A DNA stretch of 64,000 nucleotides from Microglena sp. YARC (GCA_022414725.1 CM039464.1:17729405-17793404), one strand, 5' to 3'. Shown: positions 18,486 through 31,262, numbered from the stretch's first letter. The notes: a model not told the origin generated them from the letters alone. Numbers and translations: made by a program.

Positions 18486-18734
18486 TTGATAGCGATATTC
18501 GGTTTCGTAGTGTACGTAGTATCTCGGCACTCTCATGCTAAAACACAACATCGACAACAACCGACCGAGCGAACAATAAACGCAACATATACTGCAGCGA
18601 TACGTGACAAGCACTTGAAAATGCGCCGCAACAGAAGAACAAGAAACCTGATCATAGAATGCATCACAGACGTACGACCCTTGAAGGCAGCCGACGCCGA
18701 CTCAGTGCTCAAGAAAAGACAATATGGCAGTTGA
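18486..18734 (+). CDS. Possible small membrane-anchored protein, 82 aa
   Basis: The frame begins with a hydrophobic segment (LIAIFGFVVYVV) followed by a basic tail, a layout common among small virion membrane proteins. An ATG at 18461 lies one base out of frame just upstream (MNPPQIISI), so the true start may be there if a single-base error exists. No family is recognised. Confidence 0.35.
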   Translation: MIAIFGFVVYVVSRHSHAKTQHRQQPTERTINATYTAAIRDKHLKMRRNRRTRNLIIECITDVRPLKAADADSVLKKRQYGS

Positions 18735-18819
18735 ATATAATCAACAACTGGAGAAGCGCGAGGTCAAAAAACGCGCTCGTATCAACCAAAACTTCAAACG
18801 CGTAGGAACTCGCAAATAA
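18724..18819 (+). CDS. Possible 31-aa basic peptide
   Basis: The ATG at 18724 overlaps the end of the preceding frame by 11 bases, an arrangement seen in compact viral genomes. The product is highly charged (QLEKREVKKRARINQNFKR). Coding status is uncertain. Confidence 0.2.
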   Translation: MAVEYNQQLEKREVKKRARINQNFKRVGTRK

Positions 18820-18984
18820 AAACACAATCGACCATTCAAGAATATGCGGATCGACGGTAGTCGCCTAGAAAAAAAGCAGAGATGATGTGCATAAAAAAAA
18901 CTGAACCTAATCAAGCAAAACAAGCCGACCATACAAACACGACATACCACGGATAAAATCAAGGAGAACGCAAATCGAATCACG

Positions 18985-21071
18985 AATTGTCAAAGAGGTG
19001 GTGACATCTCTGCAAGAGGATTAAATGCTCGACAATCAGATTAAAACATTTCGGCGCAACCGCGCATTCGAGGCAAATGCAATGTCAATCGAAAATACAT
19101 ACTGATGTTTCCGATCTACGAACTCACCGTCAATGCGGGAAGGGGGGGGCCCCAAATCGCCCTAATAAAAAGGGTATCATTCGTCCTCAATCAACTCGAG
19201 AACATACGAAGGTACCAAGACGGACATTCTAATGCTACAAACATAATCTGACAACCAATGACTCTTGATGTAACGGGGGGCGATGCCAAGTCTGCATAGA
19301 CGGGGTATGCAATGACCCCAAAGCAGACCTATCAATATTCAAGTCGCGACGGCCTCCACGCTCAACTAGAAAGAATGTCCGAGAGTAATGCAATAGGACT
19401 GGCACAAGGCACAGGACAGCACGGGCAATGTAGAGACAGTCTCGCAGCGCGTCAAATAAAGAGAGGCGGCAGGCGCGGTGCAGCACAGACAAGCAAAGTC
19501 GACAGGCATGGGCAATGTAGAGCACAGGCGATGACGCAGAGCGTGCAGCACAGAACAGAGCAAAGGCGCTGGCAATGCGCACTTTTCCCAAGCCAGATGT
19601 AAGTTGGTGACGTTCCCTACAAGTCATCGGACGAAAGAAGTCTGCATCGTATTCATGGGATGAGATGGATGTGAGAAAACTTCCAGGCAGTAGTATGTTG
19701 CCAAAAACGGAACGGGGGCTCTACAGGTTGCTAAACCTGAACTTCTGCCAAAGAATCCTATCCGTTCGCAGAGATGACTGGGGCAGAGCGCAGGCAGGCG
19801 TGCAGCACAGAACAAGCGGAAAGGCGCTTGCAAATCACGCGGTCGTACGAAACTGTGACGTATCGGATGGGCATTGTCGAAAGCCGCAGTGGAGCCCAGA
19901 CTGCGAACGTGACACAGTCTCCCGACCAATGGAGGCTCTGCTGCCCTACCCTCACACACTCATTGACAAACACACCAGGCCGCGAAAACAGACGAAGACA
20001 AATATCACAAGAGCGGATAGATCAGAAACCCGAACACAGTTGCCAACACTTTCATAGAACAAACAAACAACAACGTGGATAATTGCGTGTCTGTATTCCC
20101 CTGTTCAATTATAGTGCTTAGAGAATAACGGAGTTTGGTTGATTACAACTGCCATGGCTGATGGTCATGATTGCAAACATAGAATGCACTGCAACTGGTT
20201 GATGGACTGTGTCTGTAACCGCTGGTTCTCAACGAGTATTTCCGATAACCCCCCTTGAATTGGGCAAGGTTGGTGAAAGCGTGCAAATACTGGGGTTGGC
20301 GGGGTCCGCTGCGGATGGGAGGAATGGAGAAAATGAGGCCAGACAACTGTGAATGCACAAACGGGTCATCAGGCGGGACGATTCAAACCGAACTCTTGCC
20401 AGAATGTACCTAGCATCTTGACCCAAAGAATACTGGGGTAAAATGACCCAAGTGGGGGGGATTGACCTCTTCTTAGCGATGCAAACTCTGTATACAAAAA
20501 TACAATGGGGGAGGGGGCAACGGCGTATGCGGAATGGCTGCGGGCATTTGCGCGAAAAGGCCACAAACGGAAGTGTGGCCGATACTCAATGATGATTTTA
20601 TTGTTCATTTTTTATGTAATATAATGTCTCAACACACCACAATACCTCCTTCAACTTCTAAACGTAAAAAAAGATCTATCTGCGATCTACTTTTGCACTA
20701 AGCTGGCTAGTTCATGATTGTACGCTCATCACACGACATTCGTTTTTCCGAGAAGGAGGGGATTCCTGCCACTCAGAAGTGATTAAGTGAAGGGATAGAT
20801 TCCCTTTTGCAATATGAAACATCCTTCAGCAGAGGCGCTTTCAGGTGGTGAATGAGCACTACGAGTTAATTGCCTGGCCCTACTACAGTTGTCTTAGTAG
20901 TAAAGAAGCATCGAGATATTCTTCTTTACGAGAAGTCAGTTGCCTGCGTCAGTTGTGCTTTAAATGACTTCTTGCTTGACCGTCGTAGACACAGATGATA
21001 CATCTTATGAGACACCGTAAGAACGGAATAGTTAGGTAGAAGGCAGTTGCTAAGACAGCAGTGGCAAGGTG
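18985..21071. other. Gene-poor end of the left block
   Basis: No frame here has recognisable domains, and the open frames on both strands are mutually overlapping shadows. One diverged direct repeat is visible: gtgcagcacagaacagagc... at about 19540 and gtgcagcacagaacaagcgg at 19800, each followed by a ggcgct(t/g)gcaa block. It may be decayed viral sequence. The block ends at the N run. Confidence 0.5.
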
Positions 21072-22071
21072 NNNNNNNNNNNNNNNNNNNNNNNNNNNNN
21101 NNNNNNNNNNNNNNNNNNNNNNNNNNNNNNNNNNNNNNNNNNNNNNNNNNNNNNNNNNNNNNNNNNNNNNNNNNNNNNNNNNNNNNNNNNNNNNNNNNNN
21201 NNNNNNNNNNNNNNNNNNNNNNNNNNNNNNNNNNNNNNNNNNNNNNNNNNNNNNNNNNNNNNNNNNNNNNNNNNNNNNNNNNNNNNNNNNNNNNNNNNNN
21301 NNNNNNNNNNNNNNNNNNNNNNNNNNNNNNNNNNNNNNNNNNNNNNNNNNNNNNNNNNNNNNNNNNNNNNNNNNNNNNNNNNNNNNNNNNNNNNNNNNNN
21401 NNNNNNNNNNNNNNNNNNNNNNNNNNNNNNNNNNNNNNNNNNNNNNNNNNNNNNNNNNNNNNNNNNNNNNNNNNNNNNNNNNNNNNNNNNNNNNNNNNNN
21501 NNNNNNNNNNNNNNNNNNNNNNNNNNNNNNNNNNNNNNNNNNNNNNNNNNNNNNNNNNNNNNNNNNNNNNNNNNNNNNNNNNNNNNNNNNNNNNNNNNNN
21601 NNNNNNNNNNNNNNNNNNNNNNNNNNNNNNNNNNNNNNNNNNNNNNNNNNNNNNNNNNNNNNNNNNNNNNNNNNNNNNNNNNNNNNNNNNNNNNNNNNNN
21701 NNNNNNNNNNNNNNNNNNNNNNNNNNNNNNNNNNNNNNNNNNNNNNNNNNNNNNNNNNNNNNNNNNNNNNNNNNNNNNNNNNNNNNNNNNNNNNNNNNNN
21801 NNNNNNNNNNNNNNNNNNNNNNNNNNNNNNNNNNNNNNNNNNNNNNNNNNNNNNNNNNNNNNNNNNNNNNNNNNNNNNNNNNNNNNNNNNNNNNNNNNNN
21901 NNNNNNNNNNNNNNNNNNNNNNNNNNNNNNNNNNNNNNNNNNNNNNNNNNNNNNNNNNNNNNNNNNNNNNNNNNNNNNNNNNNNNNNNNNNNNNNNNNNN
22001 NNNNNNNNNNNNNNNNNNNNNNNNNNNNNNNNNNNNNNNNNNNNNNNNNNNNNNNNNNNNNNNNNNNNNNN
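21072..22071. other. Assembly gap of 1,000 N
   Basis: Exactly 1,000 N, the conventional placeholder for a gap of unknown length. Any frame spanning it is meaningless. Confidence 0.99.
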
Positions 22072-22660
22072 ACGGCACCAAGCATTCGTATTAAATAAAC
22101 AACTGGTTTCTGTCTGCCCCCCCCTTCTCTTTTCCTCCTCCCTTCCCTACCCCCCCCCCCCATCCCCCCCTTTCTCCCTCTCTCCCTGTCCCCCTTCCCT
22201 CCCCTCTACTTCCTCCCGCTCTCCCCTCCCATTCCCTCCCTCCCCCTACTATTCACACTACCCCTGCCTTTACTTATGACAGTACCCCTCCCTGCCCCTC
22301 TTCTCACATTCCCCTCCCATCCCCCTTCCCCCCCCCTCTCCTTTCCTGTTCTCCCTCCTTCCCCTCCCTTACTCACACAACCTTCCCTGGGACTTCTCAC
22401 CATTCCCCCTCCCTCACACTCCCCCCCATTTACCCCCCAGACTTTCCCCCTTCCTGCTTCCCTCCCAGAGCGTACACCAGTTCGCTCCCATCTCCCTTTC
22501 CCCTCTCCATACTTCCCCCTCCCCCATTTCCCCCTTCCCATAATCTCCCCCCTCCATTCCCACTTCCGATCCCATGACCTTATTCCACAATCCCCATACT
22601 TCCCCTTCATTTACCCACTTCAGACTTCCAATGTTGCATCATCGCAACCGTATGGTTAAA
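22072..22660. repeat. Polypyrimidine (C/T) tract region
   Basis: The plus strand is almost purely C and T, with CCCTCCC/CTTCCC blocks and C runs of up to about 14. No genes. Confidence 0.85.
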
Positions 22661-22679
22661 CTGTAAAAAATATAACATC

Positions 22680-22915
22680 TTAGTATCCATTCTCGTTATT
22701 ATATTAGTATAAAACACTAGTATTTAACTACGTATAAAATAGTATAAAAACGATTCATAAAACTAGTATAAAGACTATCACAAAAACTAGTTTACAAAAC
22801 TGATACAAAAAACTATTCATAAAACACTAGATAAAAACTAGTCTATTACACTAGTATACAAAACTAATATATAACTAGTATAAAATTAGTGATAACACCC
22901 AGTTTACTAAGCCAA
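22680..22915. repeat. AT-rich degenerate repeat, core actagtataaaa
   Basis: The motif (a/t)aaaactagtataaaa recurs every 15-30 bases. No coding potential. Confidence 0.75.
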
Positions 22916-22954
22916 ATCCATACTTACCACAGTAGCATCATCGATAGTATCCGG

Positions 22955-24215
22955 GTTAGTCGTGAGTAGACCTCGCCCTGTGTGTGGTGTGGTGATAGTT
23001 AGGTAAAGTGGTGGTAGAGGTGATGGTGGAGGGTGGAGGATGCAGTGAAGTTGGTGGAGAGTGGTGCGTGTTGGTTGGCGTCGCGGTGGTAGTTAGGTGA
23101 GTGGTAGTGGAGGTGGTGTTGGTGAAGTTGGTTGATGTGTGGTAGGTGAGTGGTGGGTACTTAGCTAAGTGGCCGTTGGAGGATAATGGTGGAGGTGCAG
23201 GTGGAGTTGGACGTGCCCTGCGTAGCCAAGGTGAGGTGGACGTGGCCCGTTCGGGTAGGTGGGTGTATAGGTAGACCTCAACTGCATGTAGGTGCCCGGT
23301 GAGTGGTTGTGAGGTAGACCTTGCCCGTGTTAGCCAAGTGGGTGGGTAGCTGGTTGTGAGGTAGACCCTTGCCCTGTGTAGCCAGTGGTGATGTGGGGAG
23401 TGGTGTGAGGTAATTGCTCGCGTAGTGGTGAGTGGTTTGTGAGGTAGACCTTGCCATGTGTAGCAAGGTGGGTGGTGAGTTGTGGAGGTCAGACCTTTGC
23501 CTGTGTAGCAAGTGGTGGGTAGGTGGTTGTGAGGTAGACTTAGCCGGTCGGTAGTGGGGTGAGTGGTGTGGAGGGTAGACCTTGGCCCTGCGGTACGGAG
23601 GGTGGAGGGCCGCTTCCCGACGTCGCCTGTGAGCGACCGCACCGCGTTGCCGCCTCCGCGCTCCACCGCTCGGGCCTCGGAGTGTGGGATTGTCGGAGGT
23701 GTGATGCTGTGCCCTGCGGGAGCAGATGGTGGTGAGTGGTGTTTTGCTTGAGGTAGACCTTTGCCTCGCGTAGTGGGTAGAGTGTGAGGCTAGAGGCCTG
23801 CGTCATGGCGTAGTGGTGCAGTGTTGTGAGGTAAGCCTTGCCGTGTCGGGTGAGTGTGGATGGGTGGTGTGATGAGGAGCGGTTGCGCTGGTAGCCAGAG
23901 ATGTGTGGTGGAGTGGGTTTGTGGTTGGACTTGCCTCGGGCGGTGAGGTGGTGGCGAGAGAGTGGTTGTGAGGTGAATTGCACCTGGTACAAGGTGGGGT
24001 GGGTAGGTGGTGTGGTGGGAGGGTGAGCTGCCCTGCATATGGAACGTGGGGTGGGGTGAGTGGGGTGTGTGAGGTAGATGCCTTGCCCTGCATGAGCAAG
24101 AGACGTGGGTGGATGAGTGGTTGGTGAGGTAGACCTTGCCGGGTGAGGCGCAATGGGTGGGTGGTGAGTGGTTGTGAGGGTAAGACTCGCCCTGTGGGAG
24201 CATCGGTCATGTAAT
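22955..24215. repeat. Degenerate minisatellite, unit about 50 bp
   Basis: Units contain gtggttgtgaggtagacctt and gccctgtgtagc in many variants, with more regular units at 23280-23560 and 24060-24190. A GC-rich, non-repetitive island at about 23585-23700 sits among them. It could be an exon, with candidate frames on both strands, but no family is recognised. Confidence 0.75.
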
Positions 24216-25015
24216 TTAGACTGGCTGGTGTTGTATAAGTATGAGAAGGACCCACCAAGTGTGGTGTAGTGTGTTAAGTGTTGTGCTGTGTGCGTATCGT
24301 GTGTATGGTATGCGGTGAATGCTGTGTATCTGTTGCGTATGATGGTGTGTGTGTGTGGTGTGTGGTGCAGAGATGTGGTGTGTATGGTCGTGGTGTCTGT
24401 GTGTGTTGTGTATGTTGTGTGTTGTTATAATTGTTGGATGGAGGAGGGTGGGGTGGGGTGGGTATGCGAGAGCAAGGAGTGTAAGGCTTGCTTGAAAGTG
24501 GGCTACATGTGTTTGGTTCTAATAGATAGCGGAATTGCAATAGATATCATATGATATCATTTCATCATATATGAATTCATATGATGCGACGTCTGACCAG
24601 GTAACTTTGGCATGGGCACCATATCATCATGATATAAAAGTGAGTATGATTTTTGTGATAATTGCATATGATATGATACTCGTCTTTGTGGTCAACATCA
24701 TTGATTTGCCGTTCCCTACTAATAAGATGGTATGAAAGCTAGCATTATTGTGCTTCCAAAAGATACTGGTATCAAGTGTTAGTGTGGGGCTAGTAGAAAC
24801 TTAGTTTAAAGTGGTTTAATGTGGGGCTATCAATTGTGTAGTTTAGTGTTTAGTATGGGCTATCATTGTTTAGTGTTTAGTGTTAGTGTGGGGGCTATCA
24901 AATTTAATTGGTGTTATGTGTTAGTGTTTAGTGTGGGCTATCATTGTTTAGCGTTTAGTGTTTTAATTGGGGCTATCATTGTTTAGTGTTTAGTGTTTAA
25001 TGTAGGGGCTAGTAG
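24216..25015. repeat. GT-rich, ATATGATATCATATG-rich and gtttagtgtgggctatcatt repeats
   Basis: In order: a TGTG-rich tract (24255-24440), a palindromic AT cluster (24540-24680), and about six degenerate units of tgtttagtgt..ggggctatcat (24780-25010). No genes seen. Confidence 0.7.
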
Positions 25016-25029
25016 AAAAAGAATGTCAT

Positions 25030-28000
25030 ACCCATGCCCACACACATATGCCAATTGCCCCAGACCCACCACAACCACCCACCACCACCATCACTACCCA
25101 CCATACCCACCACCACCACCCATCCAAAACATACCACCACCACCCATACCCACCACCACCACCCATCCAAACCCACCACCACCACCCATCCAAACCCACC
25201 ACCACCACCATACCCACCACCACCACCCATCCAAACCCATAACCACCACCATAACCACCACCACCACCATACCCACCAGCTCATGCTCACATGACCACAT
25301 GCACAAGCACATGCCCAAATACCCACGTACATACAGGCACCTGGTCATGCCACCACCACCATGCCACCATGTGCACACCCATGTGTGTCCTTACCCATGC
25401 ACACCCATGCACACCCATGCATACACACCCATGCACACCCATGCGTACACACCCATGTGTCCTTACCCATGCACAACCGCCTTACCTTTTCTTAAACCCC
25501 CCATGTGTCCTTCACCACATGCAACACCCGCCTTACGTAAACCCCCATGTGTCCTTACCCATTGCACACCCGCCTTACGTAAACCCATGTGTCCTTACCC
25601 ATTCACACCGGCCTCGTAAACCCCCCATTGTCCTTACCCATCCACACCCGCTTACGTAAACCCCCCATGTGTCCTTACCCATGCACACCCGCCTTACGTA
25701 CCCCCCATTTCCTTACCCAATTCACACCTGCCTTCGTAAACCCCCCATGTGTCCTTACCCATCCACACCCGCCTTACGTAAACCCCCCATGTGTCCTTAC
25801 CTATGCACACCCGCCTTTCATAAACCCTCCATGTGTCCTTACCCAAAAAAAAACACTAATGCGCACCCGCCATGCGTACACAACCATGCACATCCGCCAG
25901 TGCACACCCGCCAGTACGCACACGCCATGCATACTCACATGCAAAAATGCCTTGCGTAAACACCCATGCAAACACACTCATGCAAAAATGCCTTGCGTAA
26001 ACACCCGTGCACACCCGCCGTGTGCACCCATGCAAACACACCCATGCAAACACACCAATGCGTGCACCCGCTGTGCGCACACACCCACGCAGACCTGCCA
26101 TGCGTACACACCCATGTGATCTCACCCATGTGCACACACTCATGAACACCCGCTATGTGATCACACCCATGCGCACACACCCATGCACACACACACAGAC
26201 CCGCCATGTGCTCACACCCATGCACACCCGCTATGTGCCCACACCCATGCACACACACACGCAGACCTGCCATGTGCTGACACCCATGCCCACACAACCA
26301 TGCACACACACACACACGCAGGCCCGCCATGCGTACACAGTCATCCACATCTGCCATGTGCCCACACACGCAGACCCGCCATGTGCTCAAACCCATGCAC
26401 ACACACACATGCACACCCGCTATGTGCCCACACCCATGCACACACACACTCAGACCTGCCATGTGCTGACACCTATGCCCACACAACCATGCACACACAC
26501 ACACACGCAGGCCCGCCATGTTTTCACAGTCATCCACATCCGCCATGTGCCCACACACGCAGACCCGCCATGTGCTCAAACCCATGCACACACACACATG
26601 CACACCCGCTATGTGCCCACACCCATGCACACACACACACAAAGACCCGCCATGTGCTTACACCCATGTGCACACACACATGTACCCACACCCATGCACA
26701 CAGACGCAGACCCGCCATGCGTACACAGTCATGCTCACCTGCCATCTGTTCATACCCATGCGCACACACATATGTACACCCGCTATGTGTTGACACCCAT
26801 GCGCACACACACGCAGACCTGCCATGCGTACACAGTCATGCACACCCGCCATCTGTTCATACCCATGCGCACACACAAATGTACACCCGCTATGTGCTGA
26901 CACCCATGCGCACACACACGCAGACCTGCCATGCGTACACAGTCATGCACACCCGCCATCTGTTCATACCCATGCGCACACACATATGTACACCCGCTAT
27001 GTGCTGACACCCATGCGCACACACACGCAGACCTGCCATGCGTACACAGTCATGCACACCCGCCATCTGTTCATACCCATGCGCACACACATATGTACAC
27101 CCGCTATGTGCTGACACCCATGCGCACACACACGCAGACCTGCCATGCGTACACAGTCATGCACACCCGCCATCTGTTCATACCATGCGCACACACATAT
27201 GTACACCCGCTATGTGCTGACACCCATGTGCACAAACACGCAGACCCGCCATGCGTACACGCTCATGCTCACCTGCAGTGTGTTCACAACCATGCGCACA
27301 AACCCATGCACACCCGCTACATGCTCACACACATGCACACACACGCAGACCTGCCATGCGTACACAGTCATGCTCACCTGCCGTGTGTTCACACCCATAT
27401 GCACCCATGTGAACACACCCATGCACACCCGCCATGCGTAAACACCCATGAAACACACCAATGCGTACACAACCATGTGCACCCAAACGTACACGATGGA
27501 GCGACAGACGCGGGCCAGGGTGAATCCAGACACCATGACGACATGGGCCGTGCATGTGCACACACCCATGTGCACCCATGCAAACCCGCCATGTGTAAAC
27601 ACCCATGCGCACCTGCCATGTGCACCCATGAGTACACACCCATGCACACCCACCTTGCGTAAACACCCATGCGCACCTGCCATGTGCACCATGTGTACAT
27701 ACCATCACACCCACCTTGCGTAAACACCCATGCGCACCTGCCATGTGCACCCATGTGTACACACCCATGCACACCCACCTTGCGTAAACACCCATGCACA
27801 CCCGCCATGTGCACCCACGTGTGCACGCCCATGAAAACACACCCATGCGTACACACCAATGCATACACACCCATGCGTACACACCCACAAAAACACACCA
27901 ATGCATACACACCCACGCGCACACACCCATGCATACACACCCATGCGTACACACCAATGCATACGCACCCATGCATACACACCCATGCGCACACACCCAT

Positions 28001-28735
28001 GAAAACACACCAATGCATACACACCCAAGCACACCCGCCATGTGCACCCATGTGTACACACACAGGAGCACCCGCCATGCGCACACACCTATGCGTACAC
28101 ACCCATGAGCACCAACCCATGTGCACCCATGCGTTCACACACAGGAGCACCCGCCATGCGCCCACACCCATGCGTACACACCCATGAGCACCCACCCATG
28201 TGCACCCATGCGTTCGCACACAGGAGCACCCGCCATGCGCACCCACCCATGCGTACACACCAATGCGCACCCACCATGCGCACACACCCATGAGCACCCA
28301 CCCATGCGCACCCATGCGTTCACACACAGGAGCACCCGCCATGCGCACACACCCATGTGTACACACCAATGTGCACTCGCCATGCGCACACACCCATGCG
28401 TACACACCCATGAGCACCCACCCATGCGCACCCATGCGTTCACACACAGGAGCACCCGCCATGCACACACACCCATGCGTACACACCAATGTGCACCCGC
28501 CAACACACCCATGCGTACACACCCATGAGCACCCACCCATGCTCACCCATGCGTTCACACCCATGAGCACCCGCCATGCGCACACACCCATGCGTCCACA
28601 CCAATGTGCACCCGCCATGTGCACACACCCATGCGCACCGGCCATGTGCACCCATGCGTTCACACCCATGAGCACCTGTCATGCGCTTCCGTGCCATGGG
28701 TACCCATGTGCACCCATGTGCAAACACCGCTGCAT
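25030..28735. repeat. Satellite block: (CCACCA)n, then acacccatgcgtacac-type minisatellite
   Basis: 25030-25290 is CCACCACCAT/CCATCCAAAC repeat. From 25290 on, units built from acacccatgc(g/a)(t/c)acac and cacccgccatg form several sub-arrays. One of 107 bp lies at about 26700-27220 and one of 79 bp at about 28060-28570. Because stop codons are rare in this sequence, long frames arise on both strands; none is a gene. A unique island at 27478-27562 interrupts the array. Confidence 0.85.
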
Positions 28736-29080
28736 GCCCAATTAGGGCTGATTAGATAGGCGTATCTTTTGCCACATGCCCATGCATGCCTCATTAGGCC
28801 TGACTATATTGGTGCATTTCATACCGTATGCCCATGCATGCCTCATTAGGACTGACTATATAGGTGCATTTCTTACCGTATGCCCATGCATGCCTCATTA
28901 GGACTGATTAGATAGGTGCATTTCTTACCGTATGCCCATGCATGCCTCATTAGGACTGACTATACAGGTGCATTTCGTCCCATACACCCACGCATGCCAA
29001 ATTATAACTGCCTGGATAGGCGTATCTCTTGCCTCACACCCATGTTTGTCTAATTAGGGCTCATTAAGCAGGTGTATTTC
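28735..29080 (-). repeat. Tandem copies (about 58 bp) carrying the donor of the adjacent exon
   Basis: Six units of about 58 bp on the minus strand each contain a donor-like block, mostly ..ACGGTAAGAAATGCACC. The true exon end at 29085 reads ..GCG|GTAAGAAATACACC. The units therefore repeat the 5' splice site and intron start downstream of the exon. Confidence 0.7.
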
Positions 29081-29084
29081 TTAC

Positions 29085-29818
29085 CGCCATGTCGATCTGA
29101 ACAATTGGCACCCCCTCCAGCTCCACCACCACTGTTCCTTGATCATCTTGGTAGCACTCCACGTCCACAGGAGTGCCCACGTCTTTATCAGTTTCTTGTC
29201 GGGTACTTTGGCTGCACAGGAGGCAGTACAGGAAGCTTTACAGGAGGCGGTGCAGGAGGCGGTACTGGTCTCGGCTGGGGGGGCTGGTAGGGACGAGATG
29301 GCGGGGCCATGGGCTGGACCCCATACACAGGACCTTGCTGGAAAGGTGGTCCTCGGGACGGGGGCTCGGGACGGTATGATGGAAGAGGGGGTTGGTAAAA
29401 GGCTTGTATGGGTCCTCGTCCAAAGCCCCCCCGCCCCATGTTTGGATACCCTACCCTCCCTTCGCCCCGGCTGACAAACGCATCCCTTCCTCCCCCGTAC
29501 CCACCATGTCCTCCCAAAGCACCACCCGGCCCACCCTGCATGTGCTGTTGCTGCTGCTGTCCCCCACGCATGTTGTGCTGCCCCCCCTGCTGCTGCTGCT
29601 GGTGATGCCACCCCCCGGGGAGCTCTGGCTTGGAAATACCTCCCTCTCTCACACCAAAGGAGAAGGACCTCCCTCTGCCCTGCCCCCCCTGCCCTCTCCC
29701 CGCCCCCGCCTCTGCCCTCTCCCCGCCCCCGGCCCCTCCCGCGGCCTCCCCAATCTCCTCCACTCTTGGAGATGAGCGCATCCAGGCTGAGGTTCAGGCC
29801 CGCAGGCTCAGTGCTCAT
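29085..29818 (-). CDS. RGG/Q-rich protein with UAP56-binding-like N-terminus (mRNA-export-adaptor type), partial
   Basis: The ATG at 29818 starts MSTEPAGLNLSLDALISK, close to the UAP56-binding motif of ALY/REF and UIF-type export adaptors (LDMSLDDII). RGG-like text follows (GRGRGRGRGEGRGGG). After a G-run, probably a one-base indel near 29700, the neighbouring frame continues with SFSFGVREGGISKPELPGG, Q/N/G-rich stretches and a Pro/Tyr-rich segment. A following exon (about 29211-29085, acceptor CCTCCTGTGCAG) reads GTPVDVECYQDDQGTVVVEL.. and ends at the donor GTAAGA. Such proteins couple splicing to mRNA export in the nucleus. No RRM is visible in this part. Further exons would lie toward lower coordinates. 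Family membership rests on the short N-terminal motif and composition. Confidence 0.5.
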
Positions 29819-29879
29819 GGTGTAAGTAGAGCAGAAGTCCCGAGGAGGTATACACTCGCAGCGTCTCTGTGAAGCCGCG

Positions 29880-30729
29880 CCTGCTGGCGTTTACTTTCTG
29901 TCTTCCTTCCTGTTTTTCCTCAGCACAGGCTTGGTTTATCGGCGAGAGTGCTTCTGGGCAACTCAGATGCTACCGATACGCTCTGATGATGCGCTGGATC
30001 CGCGTCGCTGAAAATCCCGAGGTAAAGGGTGCAGATGGCGAGGGTTGAAAGTGGATGTATGCTACGCACAGGAGATGGAAGATCTGGTCGATCGTGTTAA
30101 CGTCAAATAGAGAGCTTGTGAATTCGCGCTCGATGGGGAAGGAGTTGATGGGCTTTCTGATGGGAGTAATTGTCGGCATGGCAATATGGCACCCAGGACA
30201 CGCCAGGGTTCGGGTTTCTAAATGCGCGCCTATGCCAGCCTGGATTCATGGGCCCAGGAATTACAGCCCAGACCCCCACTCCAGAGCAGGGGGCTCCTGC
30301 TCCAGAGGCCTCATACCCTCAAACTTCGACCCATTCGCATTTTTGATATGAGGGACCCTGGCATAGCATTATAAAGGCTTGATAGCTGCTTGTCTATTGT
30401 TATTACAAAGATGATATCAATTAAGTAATTATCTAAGACCCAACGTAGATTAAGAAAAGAATATACACAAGATTATCTAAATTTAGGGATCGGCGCATTT
30501 GGTGAAAATAATCGTAATCAAACTGAAAAAGCATCAAATTATTTAGATTTTCTTCTTATAATGACTCACATAACGAATTTAGAGATTATCATCAAAAACA
30601 AACTGAAATAGCAATTAGTGAAGAAGAAGCTAAAAAAGTTTTCGTTATAACTAATTCAGGGCCGGTGCTTTGTCTATTATTCTTTAAAATATGACATCAA
30701 ACTACTATCTTTTTATAAACTGAGAGCGA
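29880..30729. other. Intergenic, with an AT-rich island at 30410-30700
   Basis: The first half is ordinary sequence without a recognised gene. 30410-30700 is markedly AT-rich. On the plus strand it reads, in shifting frames, as lysine/asparagine-rich protein-like text (LRKEYTQDYLNLGIGAFGEN; later FRDYHQKQTEIAISEEEAKK). It could be organellar, viral or TE-derived; not identified. Confidence 0.4.
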
Positions 30730-30936
30730 CTAGACCAGGGTAATTCAAAGCGCGCGCTTTTGAGCTTATGGGCGCTGACTTTTTGGCCCCCTCTGCGCTT
30801 TAAGCGCAGGTTTTTGCAACTCCTTGTGGGCGCTGCAAGCAATTTTTGCGCTTTTTGCACTAGAAAGCGCAGTTTTTTTGTTTTCAAGTGCGTTAAAGCG
30901 CTGGCCAATTTAGCCAGTTGAAGTACCCTGGACTAG
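30730..30936. mobile_element. MITE-like element, 207 bp
   Basis: Ends ctagaccagggtaattcaa and ttgaagtaccctggactag are inverted repeats matching at 17 of 19 positions. The interior is rich in GCGC/AAGCGC palindromic blocks. It has no coding capacity. Confidence 0.6.
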
Positions 30937-31104
30937 ACCCTCGATTAGCGGCCCTCTGTCTCTGTATTTAAGCTGTCTACACACACATCTGCTTGCATTC
31001 TGTACTCATGTGTGCGGTGCAATTGTGCTTATACTATCCATATGTACTCCACCCGCAGACGGTGAGCAGCCTGATGGCTGATGTACCAAATTTAGCAATA
31101 TATT

Positions 31105-31262
31105 CCATTCAACTTACATGGCTCCAGCCACTAAGGCTGCCCGCCATCGTTGCAAAGTTGCCGGCTGGAGCCATGCAACCAAGTTAAATTATAATTGATT
31201 ATGTTGTTGCCGAAGACGGCGAGCAGCCTTAAAAGCTGGAGCCATGTAAGAAAGTTCAACTT
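31105..31262. repeat. Foldback structure
   Basis: catggctccagcc and ggctggagccatg (31119-31178) form a perfect 13-bp inverted pair. The block around ttacatggctccagcc..ggctgcccgcc recurs inverted at about 31216-31252 (ggcgagcagcc..gctggagccatgtaa). It is probably a decayed DNA transposon. Confidence 0.55.

Noticed and set aside
20154..20620. Two short plus-strand frames (Cys-rich at 20154; one at 20502 with a C-terminal hydrophobic tail)
   Set aside because: Too short, no family and no supporting context; left unannotated.
20949..22279. Frames of 340-410 codons across the N run
   Set aside because: They consist almost entirely of unknown residues through the assembly gap.
25291..28745. Long overlapping frames on both strands (His/Thr/Pro- or Cys/Val/Gly-rich)
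   Set aside because: By-products of the acacccatgc satellite; no domain, start context or splice structure.
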